From: Capsaspora owczarzaki ATCC 30864
Taxonomy: Eukaryota; Opisthokonta; Filasterea
Assembly (NCBI RefSeq): GCF_000151315.2
Contig: NW_011887298.1
Span: 578,577 to 642,576 of the forward strand
Direction: 5' to 3'
DNA: 64,000 nucleotides
The notes beneath the pieces were generated by a model. That model searched no databases. It was not told the origin of the DNA and saw only the letters and a list, made by a program, of their open reading frames with translations. Below are positions 13,243 through 22,916 of the stretch, piece by piece; position 1 is the stretch's first letter; each line of letters starts with the position of its first letter. The translations under genes were made by a program, and so were the position numbers.

Positions 13243-15751
13243 TTACTGCAAATCGGTCATGGCGGCATCCATCACATCTTGCATGAAGGCGGGATCGGTG
13301 GGATTGTCAACAGGTGCAGTGAGCGCCGCGTTGAATGTGGCCGAGTTGTCGGGACCACGCCAGGGCTCGCGCCACATGCGCCGCGGCAAGGGAGGGCAAT
13401 GAGACGTGGGAATGTTGATCAAGTGGTAGTTGACCATGTGCAGCGTGAGCTGACAGCGCTTGTCGGTGGACAAACCGGTGCCCCAGGCACGGCGCGCAGC
13501 TGGCGTGCTGCCATGCTGACGCTGCTCCTCGGCGAGCCAGCCGTTGCACTCAATCTCATTCGGGTGAAGGGATTGCTGCAACTCACTGCAAGCCTCCAAG
13601 CTGTCGCACTCAAACAGGTACCGGTCGAGGGTAGGCACATGGATGAGCCCTGGGTAGCGCTTTAGCAAGATGGCCTTGAGAAGGTGGTTGCCGCGGTTGG
13701 ACGCCAGTGTCGGGGCGCGTCGGTTGCACATCATCTCATCGTCGGCCCTCCGATAGAGCAGAATAGGGCCGTCATAATTGCACGCCTGCTGGGCAACTTG
13801 AATGTGCAAGTATTGCCGAACTGTTGAACGTGTGAGGGAGTCTGTTCCGCACGATTCGCAAGCATCAAGTCAGATCTATTGGCACCCGTAGCCACGCCCT
13901 CGCGCCCCAAACGTTCAAAACAAAAACCTACCAAGCATTGGTGGCATGTGGTACGGCGCAAGCTCGGCCATGTCATCGAAGGACGCGTCAATGATCACGC
14001 CGCGAATTCCCGGATGCTGGCTTGCTGCATGCGAGGCGGTCATGCCACCGATCGACCAGCCATAGAACAGAATATTCTGCGGCGCAAACCCGAGCTTGTC
14101 GAGGGCGAACTGCATGACGACGTCGATGGCCTGCGGCAGATTGAAGCCAGGAAAAACAAAAGAAGAAAAAAGAAGAAGAAAAAGGCACAAAAAAAAAGCA
14201 CAAAAAAAAAAAAAAGCAATGAGCGATGAGCAATTGCAATCAAAGACGAGGTGGGTCCACACAAGATCCAGTCCTACATTCTTTTCGGCAGATGGATATG
14301 GCATGCCGGTACTAGCGCCGTAGCCGGGGTGATTCCAGCCAAGAACCGAGTAGCCCAGCTGCTGAGCAGTGTCGGAAACGCCCATTTCGTAGAACGAGCC
14401 ATTTCCCTCGCATGCAATGACCTACTCGACAACCAGCAGCGGAATCGAAGCGGAGAGTCAGAGCGCATGTAAAGACAACTTCCTCACATCCCCCCCTTAC
14501 CACCACAACATACCAGGACGCTTCCATTCTGAGTGCTTGCTGGGCGGCGGTCGAGGAAAATCGTGTCAATGGCGTTGCCGTCGGCAGCCAGCAGCTTGTT
14601 GCGACGGCCATTTTCTGTTGTGATGAGGCGCTGACAATAGAGCCAAGCAAGGTGAATCAAAATGAGCACAAAGTGACAGGAACAGGGACAGATGCAAAAC
14701 GAAGAAAAAGTCTCATTTCTTACATTGCGTCCTTCACACAACATTTGACCAACCATCGCCTTAAACGGCGCAGTGGTTCCGGGGTACATGGCACGAATGC
14801 CAATGCTTGTTGCTACCATGTAGTGGACAAACAGCCTCGGGTTGAAAATCATGGCCAAAGTGCTACAATCATTGCAGTGAGAATTGAAAGTGAGGGTATG
14901 GCAATTTTGTTTTGCAATTTGCAGTGGCATATCTCTAGCACTCACAACTTGGGCACACCGGTATGCCGAACATGGGCGACCTTGGCCTTTGACTCGTCAG
15001 CAGAAGTCACATATTCATAGTCCGCTGCACGCGTGGACCAGTCGTAGTCGAACGTGTCAAGGGCAGCCTGTGTGTGCCAGAGCGTCATAGTGGCAGAGGA
15101 GCGTGAGTTTGTACACCGACACTCGGTAGTACTATGCAACATAAGAAAACGATCGCTAGCTGTTGAACTCACGCGAGTGGCAGAAGTCAACGGCTTCTCG
15201 GTCTGAGCCTTGCGAAATACGCTCATGAATTCGCGGTAGACCGGGTTGGAATAGCGTCCCAGGCCACGGAAGACCAACGCAAGGACGTATGCGGCAACTG
15301 TCAATGCCATCGTCGTGGCTGAAATCGGCAAGAGCGACAAAAGCGCGACAAGTCAGTGTTTCAAAAGTTGCGGCATCCGTAAGCTTCCGAAACAGTCCCT
15401 CCGTGCTCGCTTGATGTCTTGGCAACTTACTTGGCAAGTTGTACAGCTCTTGCGTCCAATCGGCGCCATGCACGAGCACTATATTGTGCAACAGAACACC
15501 CAATAATATCGGGAACATTCAGCCTCAGATGCATTCGCAAGCTGCACTATTTCAACTCCAAACTCACCATCCCATGTAATCGAGATGCTTCGATAGATCA
15601 CCATTGGCCTCAGCACAAACGAGAGTATGCCATACTGTGTTGCAGCCCAAATCAAAGTAAGTTTTAAATCTGTCCATGCAAAGCCTCGATGCCTTACAGC
15701 GCTGGACAGGTTCACCGACACGCGCTCGAGTCCATTGTTCTTGTAGAGTGG
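13243..15751 (-). CDS. ABHD16: ABHD16-type phosphatidylserine lipase (5' exon not resolved)
   Basis: Alpha/beta hydrolase of the ABHD16A/BAT5 family, membrane-anchored lipases making lysophosphatidylserine. Exons, in transcript order: 15568-15751, 15431-15478, 15173-15318, 14946-15067, 14724-14862, 14514-14630, 14278-14421, 13932-14130, 13243-13841. All phases fit, giving 565 codons before the stop, close to human (558 aa). Visible: membrane segments (TLIWAATQYGILSFVL and ALTVAAYVLALVF), RYSNPVYREF, NAIDTIFLDRR, VIACEGNGSFYE, SVLGWNHPGYGASTG, the nucleophile elbow GWSIGG, IIDASFDD, and a late SNRGNHLLK. The first coding exon and ATG must lie upstream (15.76-16.06 kb), but I could not choose between weak donors. 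The gene is tandem with the F-box gene, 219 bp apart. Confidence 0.92.
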
Positions 15752-16516
15752 CTGTCGACCATAAAAACCAAGTCAATGTTCCAGTTGTGCATATTGCAAG
15801 TCAGTCACAGCTTTTGTCTCAGCTTCTCCGCGCGCTCATTGTTTGGGTTTGTTCGTGTTGATCTCAATCCCCGCGCGCTTGCTTGCAATAGAATGGTTGC
15901 CCTGCAGTCACTCTTTGCCACATCTTCACAAGCAGCCATCGCACCGCACAGCGACGGGACCACCGACGAGGAAGCGAATGTAGTGCAATCTCCTTTTGTC
16001 ATCGCTTGCCGTCTCGTCGAGTTCGTCGCATCCCAGCAGCGTACTTGCCATGTTTGCAGTGAGTGTCAACGTGGTTTTTGGAGGGGGTTGGATTACAGAG
16101 GGGCGGTTGTAGCGGCTGAAGAGCGCAGGACCACGAGCGCAGGCTACAAAGGTCGCCATTCAGAATCGCAGTTGAAAGGAAGGAGGAGTGATGGCCTTCT
16201 GCAATTGGGAAACGATGATAGATGTGCGAGGAAAACTATGGTCATGAACTGACAGAAGAACCATGGGAAACAAAAAGGAGAGGTGGACAACAACAACAAC
16301 CTGAGTTTATATCGAACAAAAAAAAAACATAAGCACAGACTACACAAGGACAAACCAGCATCTGCCACTTTCACAAGGTGGTGTAGTTTGTTGTTGTTTG
16401 AGTAAACTTGTCGAACAGGAGGGCAAACGACAGAAAACGAAGAGGGATGAGAACGGAAATATTTCGGGTTCACTTTTTGTTGTTTTTTTGGTCAACCATC
16501 CCTGAACGTGTGTCTT
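15752..16516. other. Leader of ABHD16 and 3' flank of the hexosaminidase gene
   Basis: Must contain the short first coding exon of ABHD16 on the minus strand, probably between 15,760 and 16,060. Candidate ATGs exist at 16049 and 15925, but none joins the next exon through a convincing donor. From about 16,060 to 16,516 I see only A/T-rich sequence with a poly-A run near 16,320, fitting the 3' flank of the hexosaminidase gene. Confidence 0.4.
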
Positions 16517-18094
16517 TTACTGGACGTAGCAGCCGCCAGGTCCGGGTGGGCCAGTGCGGGCCTGGGCGTTCTCAACGGGGGCAGCAGGGACGCCACGGAG
16601 GTTGAGCAGGCAGCGGAAGTTGAGCAGGCGCGGCTCAAACAGGTTGGTCGAGTTCACCTGGCGATCAGACCAGAGACGCTCGGCAGCAGCGGCAGCACGG
16701 GGCCAAACAGTGTTGAAAATGTCCGAGGTGTCGACAGTCTCGCCCCACATGCAGACTTCGCCGCCGAGAACAAGCTTTTGCTGGTTGGGGTCGTCAATGC
16801 CTTCGTGCGGCTCGTTGAGGTAGAACTGTTGCCAAGTGGTGCCGAGGTGGTCAAGGTACCAAACGTCCTGGTTGGAAAGAATGCCGCGGTAGCCGGCAGC
16901 AACGACCTGGGCAAGTGTGTCGTGGTTGAGCCAGATGTGGACGATGGTGTCGTTGTCGAGCGACGAGCCAAAGTGCAGGAAGACCTCCTCCCAGTTGACG
17001 GGGTTGCGGCCGCGCTTGATGGCCATCGAGTGGACAGTCTCGATAAAGTACATGTAGGCGTCGTCGGTGGTGTAGTTCTTCGAGTTCATCCAGTTGACAA
17101 TGCGAGGGGTCTGGGTCCAGCAGGTAGGGTCGACCTCATCACCACCAAAGTGGATCATGTCGTCGGGGAAGAGACCAGCGTAGCGAGAGTTGCCAGAGGT
17201 CTCGCTCAGAAGACCATCAATGACCTGGAAGGTGAGGGGGCTCGAGGGGTCGAGGGGCTCGAGGCACGAAGGGCTGGGGCAGATGCCGGGGTAGCCAGTG
17301 CACCACGAGGCAGCGTGGCCGGGGCCGTCAAACTCGGGCATGACGCGAATGCCAAAGAGCTTGGCGTACTCGACAATCTCCATCACATCCTCCTGGGTGT
17401 AGCGCTCGTTCAGCGAGAAGGTGCCGTCCCACAGATCGGGGTAGGTGCGCGACTCGAAGGGGAAGGACTGGGTGTCAACAATGTGCCAGTGGAAGACGTT
17501 CAGCTTGGCAAAGGACATGGACTCGATGACAGCCTTGAGCGTCGGGACGGGCTCAAAGTGGCGCGAGGTGTCGACGAGCAGGCCGCGGTGCGAGAAGCGA
17601 GGAGCATCCTCAATGTTCCAGGGAGCGTGGGCAACCTCGTAGACGTGGTCGACGGGGTTGAACATGACAATCTGGGAGAAGGTCTCGAGGCCGCGGAGGG
17701 CGCCGTAAACGTTGCGCGAGCGGAGGATGGCCGGGCCGCCCTGAGCGGGGATGATGAGCTCGTAGCTCTCGTCAATGCCATACTGGAGCGTGTCGTCGTT
17801 GGACTCGACGGTGACATCGAGGCCGGTAATCAGGGGAGCCCAGGTCTTGCCGCGCGCCTCGGCGTGCTGGAAGATGATTGAGCGGTAGCGGTTGAAGCCC
17901 TCGCCGAGAATGAACGACTGGGTCTTGGTGGTGAAGGCAAAGCTCTGCGAGTCAATGTACACGGTCGAGTTGCCGTACTGCCAGCGGCGCGGCAGCGGCA
18001 CAATGTACGGCTGGCCAGCGGCGTCGGCGCTCGGCAGGGCAGCGAGGGCAACCACAGCGGCCACCAGCAGCGCAACGGCGGATGCGGATCGCAT
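16517..18094 (-). CDS. HEXA/HEXB-like: Lysosomal beta-N-acetylhexosaminidase (GH20)
   Basis: Removes terminal GlcNAc/GalNAc from glycans and glycolipids in lysosomes or after secretion. Single exon, 525 aa, the usual length. The ATG at 18094 is chosen because it gives a clean signal peptide (MRSASAVALLVAAVVALAAL, cleavage after ADA). The frame stays open upstream but reads through low-complexity leader. GH20 features in order: N-terminal alpha/beta domain, NVYGALRGLETFSQ, HRGLLVDTSRHF, LNVFHWHIVDTQSFPF, MPEFDGPGHA, the catalytic pair in IHFGGDEVD, NWEEVF, and WPRAAAAAERLWS near the end. Several Asn-X-Ser/Thr glycosylation sites are present. It cannot be assigned to alpha or beta subunit type. 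The gene is GC-rich with a strong third-position GC bias. Confidence 0.96.
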   Translation of the reverse strand: MRSASAVALLVAAVVALAALPSADAAGQPYIVPLPRRWQYGNSTVYIDSQSFAFTTKTQSFILGEGFNRYRSIIFQHAEARGKTWAPLITGLDVTVESNDDTLQYGIDESYELIIPAQGGPAILRSRNVYGALRGLETFSQIVMFNPVDHVYEVAHAPWNIEDAPRFSHRGLLVDTSRHFEPVPTLKAVIESMSFAKLNVFHWHIVDTQSFPFESRTYPDLWDGTFSLNERYTQEDVMEIVEYAKLFGIRVMPEFDGPGHAASWCTGYPGICPSPSCLEPLDPSSPLTFQVIDGLLSETSGNSRYAGLFPDDMIHFGGDEVDPTCWTQTPRIVNWMNSKNYTTDDAYMYFIETVHSMAIKRGRNPVNWEEVFLHFGSSLDNDTIVHIWLNHDTLAQVVAAGYRGILSNQDVWYLDHLGTTWQQFYLNEPHEGIDDPNQQKLVLGGEVCMWGETVDTSDIFNTVWPRAAAAAERLWSDRQVNSTNLFEPRLLNFRCLLNLRGVPAAPVENAQARTGPPGPGGCYVQ

Positions 18095-18653
18095 TGGGGG
18101 AGATCTGCACAGTGGAGAGAGAGAGTGAGGGAGAGTGAGGGAGACAGTGAGGGAGAGAGTGAGAGGGTGACCAAGCCAATTACAAGACAGTGAGTAAATT
18201 GCTATGAACCAAATCCCTATCAAAGTCAAGGCTAGTCGATGACAAAACTCGTAACAACTCGTCTCAAAACACGTTGTTTTGCTTTTTTTTTTTTTTTTTT
18301 TTGCGACGCAAATGCCAATGGCGGACTGTGGATCACTTCCTCCTCCTCCTCCTCCGATTCCCTCGCGCGCGGCCCATCCGTGCATGTGTGTGTTTGAATC
18401 ATTCGAATGCACACACAACGCAACGCAACGCAACGCAACACAATGACAGACGAACAATGGAGGAAAAAAAAAAGAAGGAAAAAAAAAAAAAAAAAGCAAA
18501 GAGCGGCACATTTTTTTTTTTTTTTTTGTTGGGGGTCATCTTTTGGTTTTTGAATGGATGGAACGAAGAAGAACAAGTTTGCGTGTTGCGTTGCGTTGTG
18601 TTGCGTATTGAAAGAGCGATGCTTGGCAACGAGCGGAAGATCGCACGACGAGA

Positions 18654-18687
<34 letters not shown>

Positions 18688-19260
18688 AGAAGAAAGAGCG
18701 AAAGGAAAAAAAGAAAAAGGACCTGTGACACGGCTTCTGCAACGACGAAGTGAACGACGAGGGAGAGGGTTGAGTTAGAGCGAGAATGAGTGAGTGAGAG
18801 AGAAGAGAGAGAAGAGAGAGAAGGAGAGAAGGAGAGAAAGAGAAGAGAGAGAGAGAAGAGAGAAGGAGAGAGAAGGTGGATCAAAAACGCAGTTGACGGA
18901 AAACAACAAACAAACAGAAAAACTATGGAACGTACAGAAAAAAAAAGAAGAAAAAAGAAGAGGGACTGAGAAAGGCAAACTCAGAAAAAGTGGGGTGGAA
19001 AAAGAACGGAGGAAGATAAGAAAACAAAAAAACAAGGGGGCGGGGGCGGGGGAAAGATGGCGGTAAGGCGAGCGCTAGAGAATACAAACAGAGAAGCAAT
19101 TCTGATATTGGATGTGATACTTTTGACACAAATGTTTATGTTGTTGGACTGAACGACCGAGGTGGACCAGTCACCGACCAGCGAGTCATTGCCGGTCGAA
19201 GATGTTGCTGAAGAACTTTCAGTGTATTCGTCAAAAGAGGGTGCGTTGCAAAGATTGCCA
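18095..19260. repeat. Purine/pyrimidine low-complexity spacer
   Basis: A 1.2-kb gap upstream of the hexosaminidase gene, between it and the end of the LRR gene. It holds GAGAGTGAGG-type tracts (18,110-18,165), poly-T (18,282-18,302), poly-A and poly-T runs (18,465-18,530), GCAACGCAAC-type repeats (near 18,420), a (GAAA)n tract (about 18,655-18,690) and GAGAGAA repeats (18,780-18,875). Nothing coding is supported. The hexosaminidase promoter should lie here. Confidence 0.7.
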
Positions 19261-20975
19261 TCAGAAGTACCCGATGTAAAGCGATTCAAATCGCACGTCG
19301 CCGACAGAATCGTTGCGTAGAATTTGAGCTTGCCAACCCTCACGCATTTCTCGGAGGAAAGGATGACTGGCTGGCAGGAGTGTCGCAACGTCGAGGTTCG
19401 AGGTAGCGAAAGTCGGGTGCACCGCACATTTGTATCGAACCTTACCGCGTTCATCGTGGACAGTCAAACGGAAAACACACTCATCGACGTCGTGTGGACG
19501 CTCCTCCCAGTCACGAAATACTTGAATTGTCTTCACGCGGATGGAGTTTCCTTGAGACGGTTTGATTTTAACGGGATCAATGTAGTCTCGTTGGATTTTC
19601 CAAGCGCCGTGCCAGTAGCACGCCTTGTCCATGATGACCTCGGCAATCTCAATCGGAAGTGTCGGAAGAGATGCGGGCTCATCCTCCAGCTCCACCCCGC
19701 TGGTCAGCATGCGGAGCACTTCTTGGATGTCCTCAGCACTCGCCAATCGGGGAAGCAAGGAGAACGCAAGAGGGTTGATCTGCCTGTGGATTCTGTGCAA
19801 CAAACAAGCGAGGTAGAAGATCGGTCGGTCAGTATGGTGGGAGGAACATCATGGCAGTGATTGGCAAGAACAAAAAACTTACAAAAGCTGAAATCCGCTT
19901 TTGCCTTTGCATGCCTCCTTGAGCGCTTGAGAACCAAGCTTGCCAATGCAATTAGACATTAGACTGTCGCACAACAGGTGAGCAGGGATGACAACGTGCC
20001 TGAACCAGGCTCAATGTTCGAGACAAGCAACGCGCACAGCAACTCACTCGATTGTAGTCAGTTTCGTGTTCACCTTGAGGGCCTCAGCAATCGCCTTTGC
20101 TCCAGCATCACCAAACTGATTGTCAGCAAGACTGTCCATCCATCAGTGAGTCATTCTGGCCGCCTCTCTCTTGAAGTCACCACTCAAATGCTTCAAACAA
20201 AAAAAAAAAAAAAAAAAAAAAAAGGAAAGGCCACCAAACCAAAAATGACAATGCGACGAAGAAAATACCCCCCCAAAGAGAAAAAAAACAGCAAAGCAGC
20301 TTCTGAGATGCATGGCTTGCAAAACAAATAAAAAATAAATACAAATAAACGGCCAAGAAAATTTGAAAATTTGAAAAAAAAAACAAAAAAAAAAACACAA
20401 ACAAAAAAAGACTAGATCGAGACTTACAAGAGAAAAGTCAACTTCTTGTTCACCTTCAGTGCTTCTGCGATCGACTGCGCTCCAGCATCGCCAATCTGAT
20501 TCTCCGAGAGCCTGTCCATCCCCTCCGTCAGTGAGCACTCTTCCGAATCACCCACTCACAAGCATCAGTCAAAATGAGATGCCGTACTGGAGAAAATTCA
20601 GCCTCGTGTTCACTTTGAGCGCCTCAGCAAGAGCCTGCGCTCCAACGTCGCCAATCTGGTTCTTGTTCAGCCTGTCCATCTCCTCCCATGAATGAGTCAT
20701 TCTCTTGAAGTGTCACTCAGTCAAAGTGATATGCCTTACTCTAGCGTAGTCAGCTTCGTGTTCACTTTGAGTGCCTCAGCAATCGCCTGCGCCTCAGCGT
20801 CGCCAATCCAAGAAAAGTCCAGACTTTTCCCATTTTGTCGTCGTCAGCACACACACACACACTGCCATGCCTTTCCAATCAACTTGACTTTCACTTACTA
20901 GTGCTGTCCCTTCGCATTCTTGACTCTGTCATGAACCATGCGCTGCCTCTCAGTCATGCTCTGATACGACAGCAT
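19261..20975 (-). CDS. Leucine-rich repeat protein, one repeat per exon, with a fungal-like C-terminal domain
   Basis: Seven inferred exons: 20899-20975, 20740-20823, 20588-20671, 20428-20511, 20048-20131, 19883-19963, 19261-19792; 341 aa. Exon 1 encodes MLSYQSMTERQRMVHDRVKN, closely resembling the first exon of the Roc-COR gene at 57 kb. Exons 2-5 are each exactly 84 nt, phase 2 at both ends, and each encodes one 28-residue RNase-inhibitor/NLRC3-type repeat (LSENQIGDAGAQSIAEAL). Exon 6 is a degenerate last repeat. Exon 7 encodes LPIEIAEVIMDKACYW, an F-box-like helix, then a beta-rich region (VKTIQVFRDWEERPHD ... REGWQAQILRN). This reminds me of a domain common in fungal LPxEL-type proteins. 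Function unknown; a binding or regulatory role is likely. Confidence 0.85.
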
Positions 20976-21067
20976 TTTGGACAAAACAGTTTGAAAAAAA
21001 AGACTGCCATTCTTGTTTATTATTTTTTTTTTATTTGTTGATTCTCAATCCAACAATCCTCTCGTCC

Positions 21068-22788
21068 ATGACGCTGGGATCGGACACGGCTGCTGCTGCT
21101 GCTGCTGCTGCCTCAAATTCATCCGCATCGACGCCTGGCCGCGAGCGCGCACTCGCGACACTGCTCATCCATGCAGACGCTGGCATTGCCGCTGCGGACG
21201 GCGCTGAAATTGCGCCGGCGATCAGCGTGAGCACGACATTTCGCCGTGATCAGAGCCCGCACGTCTACTCGCGCATGTCGCAGCCCACACGCGACCGCGC
21301 CGAGGCCGTCCTGGGTGCGCTCGAGCATGGCCACGCAGTCCTCTACAGCACGGGGCTCGCTGCCATCCACGCCGCGTTCGTCTTCTACAACCCAAAGCGG
21401 ATTCTCATCGACGGAGGTTACTTTGGCACTGTGGCCGTCGCCAAGCTCATCGGATCCAAGTTCGGAACGGTTGGTCACATGAATGGCGGATGGCGCCATT
21501 CCATCCCTCCTTAAAATTAAAATTCAAACTATCGTGGTTTTGGCTGGGGCCTTCTGACTTTCTTTGTCTGTCATTGTCAACAGAGAATCGAAAGCCTCAA
21601 GTCGGCAACCATTCAAGCAGGCGACCTCGTCTGGCTCGAAACACCCAAAAACCCGTGCTGCGACATTCAAGGTATGCATTGGGTGCACTGAATTTTTTTA
21701 AGTTTGTTTGGTGCGTTTCTGAACAGTCCGGTGATTTGTCCCATTTTTCGCAGATGTCGCTGAATTTGCCAAGCGTGCGCATGCCGTTGGTGCAATTGTA
21801 GTTGCCGATGCCACGTTCGCACCTCCGCCGCTGCAGTATTGCTTGGATCTCGGTAGGTGCACTGGCACTGCATTAGCATGCATATTGGATTTGTTTCTAT
21901 ATCTTAATTTGCCGTCTTCCTTCTCACATTGTTTGTTTTTCTTGTGGTAGGCGCTGATATGGTGATGCACGCAACAACCAAGTACCTTGGTGGCCACAGC
22001 GATCTGCTTGGTGGAGCCCTAGTCGTTCGCGATCGTGCAACGCAAGAAAAGGTGCGAACTCGAACTTTAAATTGTCCCAACGTACAGTGTTGCGCTCTCT
22101 GTTGCCTCACCTCGACGCGTGTCTTTGTCATTCAGTTGTTGAATGAGCGCAGCATTTCAGGCGCCGTCCCCGGCTCGCTGGAAACTTGGCTGCTCCTTCG
22201 CAGTTTGCGGTGAGTTTCAACAAGCAATCTCGAGAGTCTGGTTGTCTTGAACTTTTTGCCTCACACCTTTTGCATTTCAATCAACATCCAGCACGCTCGA
22301 GTTGCGAGTCACTCGACAGAGTCAATCAGCAGCCATTTTGGCCGCTTGGTTTGCCAGCGGACGTGCTCCCTTCGTTAAGCGTGTCTGGCATCCATCTCTC
22401 CCAACTCACCCGCTTCATGATGTCGCCGTCAAGCAAATGAAGGGTTCGTTCGGCGGCGTGCTCTCAATCGAGGTCAGTTTACTTCCACATGGTTCTCTTC
22501 CAATCCATTGCCTCGACTCATTCTGCTGCTTTTCGTTGTGGTGGTGCGCAGCTGGATACCGAGCATCGTGCCGTGAAGCTGCCCGACCGACTTCGGCTCT
22601 TTGCCGACGCAACCTCTCTCGGAGGAGTGGAATCCCTGATCGAGTGGCGCTATCGTGTGGACCAGACCATCTCTCCCTGCTTGCTTCGCGTTTCGGTTGG
22701 TTTGGAGGATCCACAGGATTTGATTGCCGACATGGAGGCTGGTCTGGCTTCGTTGGCTGACGTAACTGGACCAGCGTCAAAGCTTTGA
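21068..22788 (+). CDS. Cys/Met-metabolism PLP enzyme (cystathionine gamma-lyase/synthase family)
   Basis: Fold-type I PLP enzyme of the trans-sulfuration family, acting on cystathionine, homoserine esters or methionine; the exact reaction cannot be told. Exons: 21068-21469, 21584-21671, 21754-21852, 21951-22051, 22136-22209, 22292-22472, 22552-22788; 393 aa, the family length. Motifs: ISVSTTFRRD, YSRMSQPTRDRAE, STGLAAIHA (phosphate and ring binding), VWLETPKNPCCDI, VVADATFAPP (PLP aspartate), the Schiff-base lysine in HATTKYLGGHSDLLGG, ISGAVPGSLETWLLLRSL, and C-terminal SLGGVESLIEW. The ATG at 21068 starts a short Ala-rich leader before the conserved region. The first donor (gttggt) is atypical. 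An AATAAA at 22846 lies 58 bp past the stop. Convergent with RAD54 at 128 bp. Confidence 0.93.
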
Positions 22789-22916
22789 ACGCCATCATGC
22801 ATTTTGTTTGAGATTTTTTTTGTTTGTTTCTCATTGTCCATGTTTAATAAAATTCCGACACAATCAAACCGCTGTTCAAACACAATGCTGGTGACACACA
22901 CTGCAACAACATTGCT

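Noticed and set aside
15689-16252. Plus-strand open frame over the start of the ABHD16 gene
   Set aside because: It has no recognisable motifs and overlaps the ABHD16 exon at 15568-15751, whose frame and phase are well supported.
16508-17881. Long open frame (over 450 codons) on the plus strand opposite the hexosaminidase gene
   Set aside because: It mirrors a GC-rich, strongly biased coding exon on the other strand, has no family resemblance and no start context. Similar antisense frames lie opposite PIKfyve (4.5-5.8 kb), RAD54 (22.9-24.0 kb), DIS3 (33.1-34.2 kb) and the DsbA-like gene (39.9-40.6 kb).
18095-19260. Purine-rich spacer as a possible repeat array, CRISPR or centromere-like sequence
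   Set aside because: Several unrelated simple repeats of different units; no regular spacers and no repeat-unit order.
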